A stretch of 64,000 nucleotides of DNA. It comes from Oscillospiraceae bacterium. Lineage in GTDB: Bacteria > Bacillota_A > Clostridia > Oscillospirales > Oscillospiraceae. The stretch's first letter is position 1. The number at the start of each line of letters is the position of its first letter. The DNA lies in the NCBI GenBank assembly GCA_017470325.1, contig JAFUES010000035.1, positions 1 to 64,000 on the forward strand, given 5' to 3'. Below the pieces are notes generated by a model. The model ran no database searches and was not told the origin of the DNA. It was given only the letters and a program-made list of their open reading frames with translations. The position numbers were made by a program, and so were the translations under genes. Positions 36,260 through 45,392 of the stretch are shown piece by piece.

Positions 36260-37525
36260 TCAATTCAACAGGAAATAGTCCCGCGCTTCGCCGGCCATGT
36301 ACAGGGAACCCACGATGCAGACCATGGCGTCCTCCCCGGCCAGGCCCAGGGCGGTCTCGATCCCCTGGCGGATGCCGCCGCAGGCGGTGACCGGTTTGCC
36401 GAAGTAGGCCAGATACCCGGCCAGATCCTCGGCGCTCAGGGCCCGCTCGCTGTTGGGGGTCACGCAGACATAGGCGTCCGCCGCCTCGTTGAGGATCTGG
36501 AAGAGGCTCTCGTAGTCCTTGTCCGCCAGCACGCCCGCCACAAGGATGCGGCGGCTGTCGGGGAAGTAGCGGAGCAGTCCGTCGGCGACGGCCCGGGCGC
36601 ACTGGGGATTGTGCCCGCCGTCCACGATAACACAGGGGTCCTCGTGGACAAGCTCGAATCTTGCCGGCCAGGAGACGGAATAGAGCCCGTGCTCCAGGGC
36701 GTCCTGCTCGATCCGCCAGCCACGGCCGCGCAGCACCTGCGCCAGCTCGATGACCACGGCGGCGTTTCGCAGCTGATGCTCGCCCAGCAGGGGGATGGCG
36801 TAGGCCTCGCCCCTGTAGGAGAAGACCTGGCCCTCCAGACTGTCGAACTCCGGCGCGATCCGCGCGAAATCCGCGATGGTCAGCGGCGCGTCCACAGCCC
36901 GGCAACGTTCCCGGATCACGTCCTGCACGCTCTCCTGCTGCTGATACAGCACCACCGGACAGCCGGGCTTGATGATGCCGGCCTTCTCTCCGGCGATCTG
37001 CTCCACCGTGTCGCCCAGGATGGCGGTGTGATCCAGACCGATGTTCATGATCACCGCGGCCTCCGGCGCCTCGATCACATTGGTGGCGTCAAAACGGCCG
37101 CCCAGACCCACCTCCAGCACTACGATATCGCAGCGTTCCCGCTTGTACCACAGCAGGGCGGCGGCGGTCATCAGCTCAAACTCCGTGGGGTGGTCCTCCA
37201 TGGCGTCAGCCAGAGGCTGGATCTCCGTCACCAGCGCGGCCAGCGTGTCCTCCGGGATCTCCTGACCGTTGATCTGCATACGCTCGGTAAAGCGGAACAG
37301 ATACGGCGAGGTGAAGAGCCCCGTGCGGCAGCCGGCGGCCTTGAGCACGGAGGCGGTCATGGCCGCGCAGCTGCCCTTGCCGTTGGTGCCGGCCACGTGG
37401 ACGTATTTCAGGTCCTTCTGCGGATTGCCCAGTTTATCCAGCAGCGTGGCGATCCGGTCCAATCCCGGCTTGGAGCCCAGCCAGCGCACGCCGTCAATGT
37501 AGGCCAGCGCCTCTTTATAGTCCAT
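36260..37525 (-). CDS. folC: Bifunctional folylpolyglutamate synthase / dihydrofolate synthase
   Basis: 421 residues of the Mur ligase superfamily. The ATP loop is VHVAGTNGKGSCAAM, followed by TSPYLFRFTERMQING, the metal-binding VVLEVGLGGRFDATN, LDHTAILGDTVEQIAGEKAGI and, in the C-terminal domain, VIVDGGHNP. It adds glutamate to folates and may also join dihydropteroate to glutamate. The start at 37525 (MDYKEAL) has AAGGA six bases upstream; the Met two codons earlier would leave the ribosome site too close. Its own promoter lies at 37563-37591. Confidence 0.95.
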   Translation of the reverse strand: MDYKEALAYIDGVRWLGSKPGLDRIATLLDKLGNPQKDLKYVHVAGTNGKGSCAAMTASVLKAAGCRTGLFTSPYLFRFTERMQINGQEIPEDTLAALVTEIQPLADAMEDHPTEFELMTAAALLWYKRERCDIVVLEVGLGGRFDATNVIEAPEAAVIMNIGLDHTAILGDTVEQIAGEKAGIIKPGCPVVLYQQQESVQDVIRERCRAVDAPLTIADFARIAPEFDSLEGQVFSYRGEAYAIPLLGEHQLRNAAVVIELAQVLRGRGWRIEQDALEHGLYSVSWPARFELVHEDPCVIVDGGHNPQCARAVADGLLRYFPDSRRILVAGVLADKDYESLFQILNEAADAYVCVTPNSERALSAEDLAGYLAYFGKPVTACGGIRQGIETALGLAGEDAMVCIVGSLYMAGEARDYFLLN

Positions 37526-37562
37526 AGGCATTCCTTCTTCGCGTTAAGATTTTACCGGTTCA

Positions 37563-37591
37563 ACTATACCATTATTCGGCCTTTCCTGCAA
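37563..37591 (-). promoter_or_regulatory. folC-ruvX promoter
   Basis: Minus strand: TTGCAG (complement of 37586-37591), 17 bp spacer, TATAGT (complement of 37563-37568). The gene-free stretch 37526-37852 otherwise holds only this promoter, the divergent rpmG promoter and the rpmG leader. Confidence 0.7.
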
Positions 37592-37693
37592 GAGCAGACA
37601 GCGGGTATTGTGCCGAAAATCTCTGCGCGACCACAAGATATGGTTTTCGCGGAAAGACGCTGAAAAAAGCGGAAAAATCAAAGAAAAAAAGCA

Positions 37694-37722
37694 TTGACCT
37701 GGCGTTTGCGGTGTGCTATACT
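37694..37722 (+). promoter_or_regulatory. rpmG-secE-nusG-rplK-rplA operon promoter
   Basis: TTGACC (37694-37699), 17 bp spacer, TATACT (37717-37722). The leader to rpmG is about 125 bases, with a small hairpin (CCCGC...GCGGG) near 37811-37826. Confidence 0.75.
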
Positions 37723-37852
37723 TGGCATTACCTGTCGGACGAGAGGTCTCTTTTTGCGCGCTTTTTTACGTGCACAGGGCGGTCCGCTGCGTCCCACACA
37801 GGGAGGCAATGCCCGCAAACCGCGGGTAAATAAAATAGGAGGTGCCGAAACT

Positions 37853-38014
37853 ATGGCTGCAGGCGCAAGAGTAAAAATCACACTCAGATGCGATGAATGC
37901 AAGCAGAGAAACTACAACACGGTCAAGAACAAAAAGAACACCAGCGACCGTTTGGAGCGGAGCAAATACTGCCCCTTCTGCCGCAAGCACACCAAGCATG
38001 TTGAGACCAAGTAA
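37853..38014 (+). CDS. rpmG: 50S ribosomal protein L33
   Basis: 53 residues: [20 protein letters not shown], then [17 protein letters not shown]. The two CxxC pairs (residues 13/16 and 40/43) make this the zinc-binding form of L33. TAGGAGGTG lies upstream of the ATG. It heads the operon rpmG-secE-nusG-rplK-rplA, the usual Firmicute order. No tRNA-Trp lies between rpmG and secE, unlike in some relatives. Confidence 0.96.
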   Translation: MAAGARVKITLRCDECKQRNYNTVKNKKNTSDRLERSKYCPFCRKHTKHVETK

Positions 38015-38035
38015 CTTCTGAAAGGATGCGTGAAA

Positions 38036-38308
38036 ATGGCTGAAGAAAAGAAAACCAACGCAGCTCCCACCAAGGCCGTCACCGCCGTGAAGAAGGACGA
38101 AACCCAGCCCGGCTTTTTCAAGCGCGTGGGCAAGTGGTTCCGTGAGATGAAGAGCGAGTTGAAGAAGGTCATCTGGCCCACGGGCAAGACCCTGTTCAAC
38201 AACACCGCCATTTCCGTAGGCGTCATGCTGGCGTCCGCCGTGGTCCTCTGGGGCTTCGACGAGCTGGCGCAGATGCTGGTCAGGGCGCTCTTCACGCTTG
38301 TGGGTTAA
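38036..38308 (+). CDS. secE: Preprotein translocase subunit SecE
   Basis: 90 residues. A charged N-terminal extension (about 1-30, Lys/Ala/Thr-rich) precedes the conserved cytosolic helix FREMKSELKKVIWPTGKTL and a single membrane helix (about 60-85). SecE clamps the SecY channel. The ATG at 38036 is favoured over a GTG at 38030 because AAAGGA sits nine bases upstream of it. nusG starts five bases after the stop. Confidence 0.95.
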   Translation: MAEEKKTNAAPTKAVTAVKKDETQPGFFKRVGKWFREMKSELKKVIWPTGKTLFNNTAISVGVMLASAVVLWGFDELAQMLVRALFTLVG

Positions 38309-38313
38309 GCGAC

Positions 38314-38838
38314 ATGGCGGAAGAAGCGAAATGGTATGTAGTGCATACCTACTCCGGGTATGAAAACGCGGTGGCCGCGTCCGTGATGAAGGCCGCGGAA
38401 AACCGCAAGATGACTGACCTGATCAAAGAGGTCAACATCCCCATGGAAAAGGTGACGGAGATCACCGACAGCGGTGAGAAGACCGTTGAGCGCAAGGTGT
38501 TCCCCGGCTACGTGCTGATCAAAATGATTCTGACGGACGAAAGCTGGCATCTGGTCCACAACGTCCGCGGCGCAACGGGCTTCGTAGGGTCCGACGGCAA
38601 GGCCGTCCCTCTGACGGAGCAGGAAATTTACGGTCTGGGCGTCGAGCGCAAGGAGATCGTGGTCGGCTACACCCTGGGCGACAGCGTAAAGGTCAATGAC
38701 GGCCCGCTGGCAGGCTTCATCGGTGTGGTGGACGAGCTGGAACCCGAGAAGAACCGGGTCCGGGTGGTCGTCTCCATGTTCGGCAGAGAGACTCCGGTGG
38801 ATCTGGAGCTCGACCAGGTCGAAGTAATCAAAGAATAA
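38314..38838 (+). CDS. nusG: Transcription termination/antitermination protein NusG
   Basis: 174 residues. The NGN domain ([18 protein letters not shown], later [30 protein letters not shown]) contacts RNA polymerase, and the C-terminal KOW domain ([21 protein letters not shown]) binds partners such as Rho or ribosomal protein S10. The position between secE and rplK is typical. Confidence 0.97.
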   Translation: MAEEAKWYVVHTYSGYENAVAASVMKAAENRKMTDLIKEVNIPMEKVTEITDSGEKTVERKVFPGYVLIKMILTDESWHLVHNVRGATGFVGSDGKAVPLTEQEIYGLGVERKEIVVGYTLGDSVKVNDGPLAGFIGVVDELEPEKNRVRVVVSMFGRETPVDLELDQVEVIKE

Positions 38839-38857
38839 TAAGAAAGAGGTGCTTTCT

Positions 38858-39283
38858 ATGGCACAGAAAGTAGTTGGATACGTAAGATTCCAGGTTCCTG
38901 CCGGCAAAGCGACGCCGGCTCCCCCCGTTGGCCCCGCTCTGGGCCAGTACGGTGTGAACATCGGTCAGTTCACCAAGGACTTCAACGAGCGCACCAAGGG
39001 CGATATGGGCATGATGATCCCCGTCGTCATCACCGTGTACGCTGACCGCAGCTTCACCTTCATCACCAAGACTCCTCCTGCCGCGCTGCTCATCAAGAAG
39101 GCCTGCGGCATCGAGACCGCGTCCGGCGTTCCCCAGCGGGACAAGGTCGCCACGATCAGCAAGGAAGACGTCCGCAAGATCGCCGAGCAGAAGATGCCCG
39201 ACCTGAACTGCACTGACATCGAATCCGCCATCAGCATGATCGCCGGCACCTGCCGCTCCATGGGCGTTGTCGTCGGAGACTGA
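38858..39283 (+). CDS. rplK: 50S ribosomal protein L11
   Basis: 141 residues: [34 protein letters not shown] is the signature N-terminus with the Pro-rich loop of the GTPase-associated centre, and the C-terminal domain that binds 23S rRNA ends TCRSMGVVV. The start at 38858 is preceded by AAAGAGGTG; a frame from 38849 adds three residues without support. Confidence 0.97.
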   Translation: MAQKVVGYVRFQVPAGKATPAPPVGPALGQYGVNIGQFTKDFNERTKGDMGMMIPVVITVYADRSFTFITKTPPAALLIKKACGIETASGVPQRDKVATISKEDVRKIAEQKMPDLNCTDIESAISMIAGTCRSMGVVVGD

Positions 39284-39353
39284 GCGAGGGATCGCTCAAT
39301 AACGTGGGAGGATTTATCCATCCATTACACCACATTATTAGGAGGAAACAAAA

Positions 39354-40046
39354 TTGTTTAGAGGTAAAAATTATAAAGAGAGCGCAAAGCTCATTGATAA
39401 GCAGACCCTGTACGATCCCATGGACGCTCTGAATCTGGTCATCAGCGCCAGCAAGGCCAAGTTCGACGAGACTGTCGAGCTGCATGTGAAGCTGGGTGTC
39501 GACGGCCGTCACGCTGACCAGCAGGTCCGCGGCGCCATCGTCCTGCCCAACGGCACCGGCAAGAGCGTGCGCGTTCTGGTCTTCTGCCCGCCCGAGCAGG
39601 TGGACGAGGCTCTGGCGGCCGGCGCCGACTATGCCGGCGGCATGGAGTATGTGGAGAAGATCCAGAAGGAGAACTGGTTCGAATTCGACAGCGTCATCGC
39701 CAACCCCAAGATGATGGGTACCGTGGGCCGCCTCGGTAAGATCCTGGGACCCAAGGGCTTGATGCCCTCCCCCAAGGCCGGCACCGTCACCCCCAACGTG
39801 GCCCAGGCTGTCAAGGAAGCCAAGGCCGGTAAGGTCGAGTACCGTCTGGACAAGACCAACATCATCCACTGCCCCATCGGCAAGGTGAGCTTCGGTGCGG
39901 AGAAGCTGTACGAGAACTATGTGGCTCTGCTGGGCGCCATCATCAAGGCCAAGCCCGCTGCCGCAAAGGGCCAGTACATCCGCTCCTGCGTCACGGCCTC
40001 CACCATGGGCCCCGGCGTGAAGATCAACGCCCAGAAGCAGCTGTAA
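39354..40046 (+). CDS. rplA: 50S ribosomal protein L1
   Basis: 230 residues starting with TTG after TAGGAGGAAAC. The two-domain L1 fold shows [14 protein letters not shown], the central [26 protein letters not shown] and the C-terminal GPGVKIN. L1 forms the mobile stalk at the E site and in many bacteria represses its own operon. A strong terminator follows, and rplJ and rplL, which usually come next, are not present. Confidence 0.97.
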   Translation: MFRGKNYKESAKLIDKQTLYDPMDALNLVISASKAKFDETVELHVKLGVDGRHADQQVRGAIVLPNGTGKSVRVLVFCPPEQVDEALAAGADYAGGMEYVEKIQKENWFEFDSVIANPKMMGTVGRLGKILGPKGLMPSPKAGTVTPNVAQAVKEAKAGKVEYRLDKTNIIHCPIGKVSFGAEKLYENYVALLGAIIKAKPAAAKGQYIRSCVTASTMGPGVKINAQKQL

Positions 40047-40059
40047 GCGCCGCTTATCC

Positions 40060-40094
40060 AAGACCTCTGCCAGATAGCAGAGGTCTTGTTTTTT
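40060..40094 (+). terminator. rplA operon terminator
   Basis: AAGACCTCTGC/GCAGAGGTCTT with a six-base loop, followed by GTTTTTTT. Confidence 0.92.
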
Positions 40095-40205
40095 TCGCGT
40101 TTTTCTTAAAGATTCTTAAACGGTTGCGCGATAGTGGACATTTTTTGTCAGATGCTGTATAATAATACGCACCCTTGATTTCCCGCGAAAGGAGAAGCAT
40201 CAGCG

Positions 40206-40943
40206 ATGAACGGCAAAATCACTGCGGTACTTTTCATCATCGTATTTATTCTGGTGGTGGCGGTCATCTGCACCTTCCTCACCAGTTTTGACAGAAGCCC
40301 CGAGCCCCAGCCCACGGAGCCGGTGGAGGATAGTGAGCCCACAGAGGCCCCGGGCGACACCCAGGCCGTGATCTCCACCGCGGCGCCGACCCAGACGCCC
40401 GCCACACCTGTGCCGGCCACCCAGGCCCCGGCGACGCCGTCGCCCACGCCGGTCCCGACCCCTGCGGCCACGCCGGAGCCCACGCCCGTTCCCACGCCGG
40501 AGCCCACGCCCACACCCACAGAGGAACCGCTTCCGGCCAATTATGAGTCGGAGGAACTGGGCAGCGGCAGCTTCCGCTCGGACACCGGCCTGTACATTGA
40601 CATCCGCACCGACTGGAGCGCCCGTACAGTCAGCGCCAACCGGGTGGAGATCGACGTGACGGTGTATCTGGAATCCTACAGCATCCGCCTCGGCCCCTCG
40701 GAGGACGCGGTGAACATCAGCCTGGGCGGGGAGTATGTGTCCCTGGCGACGCCTGCGGTGCAGTATGACGGCAACCGCCTGCTGGTGACGCAGCTGGCCA
40801 GTCACAGCTTCCGGGTGGACCTGCCGGAGGAGAGCTCCAACAGCTACCATCTGGAGACCGTGTATAACTTTGGCGGCACCTACGGCGGTGTTGCGATCCC
40901 GGCCATCGAGTGCGGCGGCGTGATCAGTCTGAGCCGCTACTGA
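40206..40943 (+). CDS. Membrane-anchored protein with Pro/Thr-rich linker
   Basis: 245 residues, function unknown. An N-terminal helix (about 5-27) anchors the protein, with the rest predicted outside. Residues of about 30-115 are a Pro/Thr/Ala/Glu linker with PTPEP-type repeats, probably spanning the cell wall. The C-terminal 125 residues form a beta-rich domain (GLYIDIRTDWSARTVSANRV, then YLESYSIRLGPSEDAVNISL) with no catalytic motif recognised. GCGAAAGGAGAAG precedes the ATG, and the gene stands between two terminators, so it is probably monocistronic. Confidence 0.65.
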   Translation: MNGKITAVLFIIVFILVVAVICTFLTSFDRSPEPQPTEPVEDSEPTEAPGDTQAVISTAAPTQTPATPVPATQAPATPSPTPVPTPAATPEPTPVPTPEPTPTPTEEPLPANYESEELGSGSFRSDTGLYIDIRTDWSARTVSANRVEIDVTVYLESYSIRLGPSEDAVNISLGGEYVSLATPAVQYDGNRLLVTQLASHSFRVDLPEESSNSYHLETVYNFGGTYGGVAIPAIECGGVISLSRY

Positions 40944-40960
40944 TCAAAACCAGACAAGCC

Positions 40961-40991
40961 AAGCGGCAAGCATTTTGCTTGCCGCTTTTTC
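40961..40991 (+). terminator. Terminator of the Pro/Thr-rich protein gene
   Basis: AAGCGGCAAGC/GCTTGCCGCTT with a five-base loop, then TTT. Confidence 0.88.
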
Positions 40992-41016
40992 AAAAACCAG
41001 GACGGAGGAATGTGTG

Positions 41017-41652
41017 ATGCGTACACAGGAACAGGTCAACGAGATCGTGCGGCTGCTGCTGGAGGAATACCCGGAAGCCAGCTGCACATTGGACTATGGC
41101 AAAGACTATGAGCTGCTGTTCTCCGTGCGTCTGGCGGCCCAGTGCACCGACGAGCGGGTCAACCAGATCACGCCCGCTCTCTTTGCCCGCTTCCCGACTC
41201 TGGAGGCCTTTGCGGAGGCGGACGTGGAAGAGGTGGAGCGCTATGTGCATTCCTGCGGCTTTTTCCGCGCCAAGGCACGGGATATCGTGGCCTGCGCCCA
41301 GGCGCTGCTGGAAAAGCACGGCGGCAAGGTGCCCCGGACCATGGAGGAGCTGACCGCTCTGCCCGGCGTGGGCCGCAAGACCGCCAACCTGATCCTGGGG
41401 GACATTTTCCGGGTGCCCGGCTCCACGGTGGTGGACACCCACTGCATCCGCCTGTCCAATCGCATGGGACTGGTGGACAACATGAAGGAGCCGGCCAAGA
41501 TCGAGATGGCCCTGCGCAAGATCCTGCCGCCGGAGCGGTCCTCGGATTTCTGCCACGCCATCGTGCTGCATGGCAGAGCCGTCTGCGACGCCCGCAAGCC
41601 CAACTGCGAGGCCTGCTGCGTCAAGCACCTGTGCCAGCATTTTTCCGGTTGA
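41017..41652 (+). CDS. nth: Endonuclease III
   Basis: 211 residues. A DNA glycosylase/AP lyase for oxidised pyrimidines. The helix-hairpin-helix with the catalytic Lys is LPGVGRKTANLILG near 114, the catalytic Asp lies in VVDTHCIRLSNRMGL near 140, and the C-terminal Cys pattern C-x6-C-x2-C-x5-C (CDARKPNCEACCVKHLC) holds a [4Fe-4S] cluster. The start at 41017 follows GGAGGAATGTGTG; a frame from 40975 would begin inside the terminator. The next gene begins 12 bases later. Confidence 0.96.
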   Translation: MRTQEQVNEIVRLLLEEYPEASCTLDYGKDYELLFSVRLAAQCTDERVNQITPALFARFPTLEAFAEADVEEVERYVHSCGFFRAKARDIVACAQALLEKHGGKVPRTMEELTALPGVGRKTANLILGDIFRVPGSTVVDTHCIRLSNRMGLVDNMKEPAKIEMALRKILPPERSSDFCHAIVLHGRAVCDARKPNCEACCVKHLCQHFSG

Positions 41653-41664
41653 AGGAGAAGGGAC

Positions 41665-43170
41665 ATGACCAACGAACAGAAATGGAAAAAGCTCTCGGCT
41701 CGCCTGGAGGAGATCGACGCCTACAAGCGGACCCTGGGCAAGCTGCAGTTTGATATGGAGTGCTGCGCCCCGGAGGAGGGGCTGGAGCAGGCCGGGGAGG
41801 ACATGAGCCAGATCGGCCGGCAGCTGCACAAGCTGACCCACGCCAAAGCCTACCAGGAGCTGATCGTTCAGCTCTACGCCGACAGCGAGGGGCTCACACC
41901 GGTGCAGAAGCGGGCGGTGGAGCAGCTATACCGGGATTATGCCCGGACCAAGAACATCCCGGCGGGCCTGGCCTACCAGGTGGACCGGACCCAAAACCGG
42001 GCCTACGGGGACTGGCTGGCGGCCAAGAAGAACAGCGACTTCTCCCGTTTCCGGGATTCCTTCGCCGCCCAGGTGGAGAACACCCGAAAGCTGATCGACC
42101 TGCGGGAGAGGAAGTACAGCAGCTATTATAACGCCTGCCTGGACGACACTGAACCCGGCGGCAGCGAGGAACAGCTGGACGCCTTCTTTGCTGCGCTGAA
42201 GACCCGGATCGTGCCGCTGCTTCAGCGGATCCAGCAGGAGGGCAAGCCCATCCGGGAGGATTTCCTCACACGGCCCTGCCCCATCGCCCGCCAGGAGGAG
42301 ATGTCCCGCTGGCTGCTGCGGCTGGAGGGCCTGCGGGAGAGCGCCCTGGTGCTGATGACCACAGAGCACCCCTTTACCGAGACCTTCGGCCCTCACGACG
42401 TGCGGGTGACCACCCACTACTACGAGGAGAACTTCATCTCCAACATCTTCACCACCCTGCACGAGGGCGGCCACGCCCTGCTGATGCAGAACGAGCCGGC
42501 AGAGCAGGCGGCCAACCACTGCGACAACTACGCCAGCAACGGCCAGCATGAGTGCATCTCCCGCTTTTACGAAAACCTCATCGGCCGCAGCGAGGCCTTC
42601 ATCCACCTGATCTACCCCAAGCTGCAGGAGCTGAGCGGCGATACCTTCGCCGACGTGAGCGAGCGGGAGCTGTACGAGGCGGTGAACATTGCCCGGCCGG
42701 GACTCATCCGCACCGAGGCAGACGAGCTGAGCTACTGCCTGCACATCCTGATCCGCTACGAGTTGGAAAAGGCCTTTGTCAACGGTGCGATCACCGTGGA
42801 CCAGGTGCCCGGGTTGTGGAAAGAGAAATACAAAGAATACCTGGGCGTGGAGGTGCCCGACGACAGCCGGGGCTGCCTGCAGGACGTGCACTGGACCATG
42901 GACTACGGCTACTTCCCCTCCTACGCCCTGGGCAACGCCTACGGCGCCCAGATCCTGCACACCATGAAGCGGGAGTTCGACGTGGACGCCGCCGTCCGGG
43001 CGGGGGAGCTGGGCAAGATCAAGGACTGGCTGACGGAGCGGGTCTTTTCCATCGTGTCGCTGAAGGACCCGGACGAATGGATCCGCGCCATCACCGGAGA
43101 AGGTCTGAACGTCAAGTATTATCTGGATTACCTGGAGGACAAGTTCACCAGGCTCTATGGATTATCATAA
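41665..43170 (+). CDS. M32-family metallocarboxypeptidase
   Basis: 501 residues, the typical length for thermostable carboxypeptidase 1 (M32). The zinc site is LHEGGHALLMQNE near 266-277 (HExxH as HEGGH), followed by the third ligand region YASNGQHECISRFYENLIGRS, and RPGLIRTEADELSYCLHILIRYE nearer the C-terminus. It removes C-terminal amino acids from peptides in the cytoplasm. GGAGAAGGGAC lies upstream. The gene lies in an apparent operon with nth and the PNPOx-like gene. Confidence 0.93.
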   Translation: MTNEQKWKKLSARLEEIDAYKRTLGKLQFDMECCAPEEGLEQAGEDMSQIGRQLHKLTHAKAYQELIVQLYADSEGLTPVQKRAVEQLYRDYARTKNIPAGLAYQVDRTQNRAYGDWLAAKKNSDFSRFRDSFAAQVENTRKLIDLRERKYSSYYNACLDDTEPGGSEEQLDAFFAALKTRIVPLLQRIQQEGKPIREDFLTRPCPIARQEEMSRWLLRLEGLRESALVLMTTEHPFTETFGPHDVRVTTHYYEENFISNIFTTLHEGGHALLMQNEPAEQAANHCDNYASNGQHECISRFYENLIGRSEAFIHLIYPKLQELSGDTFADVSERELYEAVNIARPGLIRTEADELSYCLHILIRYELEKAFVNGAITVDQVPGLWKEKYKEYLGVEVPDDSRGCLQDVHWTMDYGYFPSYALGNAYGAQILHTMKREFDVDAAVRAGELGKIKDWLTERVFSIVSLKDPDEWIRAITGEGLNVKYYLDYLEDKFTRLYGLS

Positions 43171-43182
43171 GGAGGCTGCACA

Positions 43183-43659
43183 ATGTTTCCCGAAATGAAG
43201 CGCGTCAGGCAAAAGCTGTCGGAGGAGGAGTGCATCCAGATCCTCAAGCAGGAGAAGCGGGGCGTCCTTTCCGTGCTGGGGGAGGACGACTACCCCTACG
43301 GCATGCCCCTCAATCATTGGTACTGCGAGGCCGACGGCAAGCTCTATTTCCATGGCGGCAGGCTGGGCCACAAGATCGACGCCATGCGGCGGCACGACAA
43401 GGTCTCCTACTGTGTGTACGACCAGGGCTATCGCCGGGAGGGCGAATGGGCGCTGAACTTCCGCAGCGTGGTGGTCTTCGGCCGGGTGGAGTTCATCGAG
43501 GACCGGGAGCGGGTGATCGACATCAGCCGCCAGATCAGCTACAAGTTCACCTCCGACGAGGACTATATTGCCGAGGAGATCCGCGGCCACGCGGCGGGGA
43601 CATTGTGCTTTGCCCTGACGCCGGAGCACATCAGCGGCAAGCGCGTCAACGAGGCATGA
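43183..43659 (+). CDS. Pyridoxamine 5'-phosphate oxidase-like FMN-binding protein
   Basis: 158 residues. The N-terminal KRGVLSVLGEDDYPYGMPLNHWY and LYFHGGRLGHKIDAMRRHDKVSYCVY segments are typical of the small FMN-binding split-barrel family that includes NimA-like nitroimidazole reductases. The true substrate is unknown. AAGGAGGCTGC precedes the ATG, 12 bases after the carboxypeptidase stop. A GC-rich hairpin follows. Confidence 0.82.
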   Translation: MFPEMKRVRQKLSEEECIQILKQEKRGVLSVLGEDDYPYGMPLNHWYCEADGKLYFHGGRLGHKIDAMRRHDKVSYCVYDQGYRREGEWALNFRSVVVFGRVEFIEDRERVIDISRQISYKFTSDEDYIAEEIRGHAAGTLCFALTPEHISGKRVNEA

Positions 43660-43675
43660 CAAATATGAACTGACA

Positions 43676-43712
43676 GACGGCCGCAGGTCCGGGAATGGGA
43701 CTTGCGGCCGTC
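43676..43712 (+). terminator. GC-rich hairpin after the PNPOx-like gene
   Basis: GACGGCCGCAGGTCC and GGACTTGCGGCCGTC form a 15 bp stem with one G-U pair. The following sequence TTCATTGTTTC is only weakly U-rich. Confidence 0.6.
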
Positions 43713-43793
43713 TTCATTGTTTCAGAATTTCCTTTTTTACTGAGATATTTCCCGCCGGATCTTTACTGTATGGGTGGGAAAGGAAGTGGGCGT

Positions 43794-44351
43794 ATGAACG
43801 ATGAAGAGATCATAGAGCTGTTCTGGGCGCGCTCGGAGCAGGCGATCCCGGAACTGACGCGGCGCTACGGCGGGGCGATCCGCAGGGTGGCGGCCAACAT
43901 TCTGGCGGACGCGCAGGATGTGGAGGAATGCGTCAACGACACCTATCTGCAGCTGTGGAACAGCATCCCGCCCCAGCGGCCCCGGTTCCTGGGGGCCTTC
44001 GCCTGCACGGTCGCGCGGAACCTGTCGCTCAACCGCTGCCACGCCAACACCGCGCAAAAGAGGGGCGGCGGCTATGACGCGGCCCTGGACGAGCTGGCGG
44101 AGGTCCTCCCGACCCGGACCTCGGTGGAGGCGGAATATGAGGCGAAGGAGCTGGCGAGCTGCATCGGCCGCTTCCTGCGGCGGCAGACCTATGAGGACCG
44201 CTATCTGTTCCTCCGCCGCTATTGGTACGGAGACGCCGTTACGGAGATCGCGGAGCGTATGGGTCTGAAGCCTCACGCGGTATCGGTCCGGCTGTTTCGC
44301 ATCCGGGAGAAGCTGGAGCGTTTTTTGGAAAAGGAGGGGATGCTGATATGA
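43794..44351 (+). CDS. ECF-type RNA polymerase sigma factor
   Basis: 185 residues. Region 2 (about 20-85; RYGGAIRRVAANILADAQDVEECVNDTYLQLWNSIP) and region 4 (about 125-180; DRYLFLRRYWYGDAVTEIAERMGLKPHAVSVRLFRIREKL) match small extracytoplasmic-function sigma factors. The start at 43794 has AGGAAGTGGG upstream. It overlaps by four bases with the next gene, which encodes a single-pass membrane protein, the usual arrangement of a sigma factor with its anti-sigma. The regulon is unknown. Confidence 0.87.
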   Translation: MNDEEIIELFWARSEQAIPELTRRYGGAIRRVAANILADAQDVEECVNDTYLQLWNSIPPQRPRFLGAFACTVARNLSLNRCHANTAQKRGGGYDAALDELAEVLPTRTSVEAEYEAKELASCIGRFLRRQTYEDRYLFLRRYWYGDAVTEIAERMGLKPHAVSVRLFRIREKLERFLEKEGMLI

Positions 44352-45367
44352 AGCGGGAAGCAGTTGCGGAGATCATGGGTCTGCTGGATGCGGAGCTGGT
44401 GGCCCAAGCCATCGGGTATCCCGGCGCACAGGAGCCGGCGCGCAAAACAAAGGGCACAGCCAGACGCCTGGCGGTGCTGGCGCTGGCCGCCTGCCTGCTG
44501 CTGGCTCTGTCGGCCACGGCCTATGCGGCGAACCTGTGGGGGATCCGGGAGCTGTTCCATACGGCGACACAGGAGTTGCCGGAGAGCGCGGGCACCCTGA
44601 TCCAACCCCAGGAGGCAGCGGCCCAAGGGGATGGCTGGGGCGCGCGGATCACCGAGTCCCTGTGCGACGCGGACACGGTGCTGGTTGCGGTGACGGTCAC
44701 CGCCGGAGAAGACTACATCCTGGCGCCCACCGACGCGGCGGAGGAAGATCCCCTCTGGGCCATCGGGCGCGAGGGCGACGGGACCCTGGCGGACTACGCC
44801 GCGCAGCAGGGGAAAAAGATCCTCACCGTGGGCGCGGCCCTGCCCTGGGAGGAACTGAACGTCAGCGGCCAGAGCCAACGCGCCGAACAGGTTTCTGACA
44901 GCGAGCTGGTCCTCCTGCTGGTCGCGGACAAGGACCGCCCCCTGCCGCAGCCGGGCACGGTCTGCACCGTCTATGCCCGGGTGATCGACAGCGAGGAGGT
45001 GGAGCGGCTGGAGATCCCCCTGACCATGACGGAGAGTGAGACGCGGGAACTGGGCACCTTCATCCCCGAGGACCCGAACGCCATCCCGGGCATGACCGTG
45101 GGGGAAGCCTTGGTGACCGAGTCCGCCCTGGGGCTCACGATCCGTTACCCGGTGATGGTCACGGACCGGGAAGCTTTCGACAGGATCATGAAAACGGACT
45201 TTGCGGAGCTCACGTCGTATTACAGCGGCGGCATCGTGCAGGACGAGACGGGTGCGCTGTGGGCCCGGTTCACCATGTGCCGGGGGGAAGTCGGCGACAC
45301 GCTGACCGCCCGCTGCTATGACTGGGACAAGCAGCGCCTGGGCCAGATCATCTTTCGGAAACGGTAA
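44348..45367 (+). CDS. Putative anti-sigma factor / membrane-anchored regulator
   Basis: 339 residues. A short cytoplasmic N-terminus (about 1-40, with AVAEIMGLLDAELVAQAIGY that could bind the sigma factor) is followed by one membrane helix (41-61) and a long extracytoplasmic domain rich in beta strands (about 65-339), with no known motif. It starts inside the sigma factor stop (ATGA), and this coupling is the main reason for the call. It resembles other Clostridial proteins with a short N-terminus and DUF4179-like topology, but I do not claim that domain. Confidence 0.6.
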   Translation: MKREAVAEIMGLLDAELVAQAIGYPGAQEPARKTKGTARRLAVLALAACLLLALSATAYAANLWGIRELFHTATQELPESAGTLIQPQEAAAQGDGWGARITESLCDADTVLVAVTVTAGEDYILAPTDAAEEDPLWAIGREGDGTLADYAAQQGKKILTVGAALPWEELNVSGQSQRAEQVSDSELVLLLVADKDRPLPQPGTVCTVYARVIDSEEVERLEIPLTMTESETRELGTFIPEDPNAIPGMTVGEALVTESALGLTIRYPVMVTDREAFDRIMKTDFAELTSYYSGGIVQDETGALWARFTMCRGEVGDTLTARCYDWDKQRLGQIIFRKR

Positions 45368-45392
45368 AGCGGTTTTTTGCCCCGCGAGACTA

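Noticed and set aside
40290..40530. Repetitive DNA that could look like a minisatellite or CRISPR
   Set aside because: The repeats are codons of a Pro/Thr-rich protein linker with uneven spacing; no spacers.
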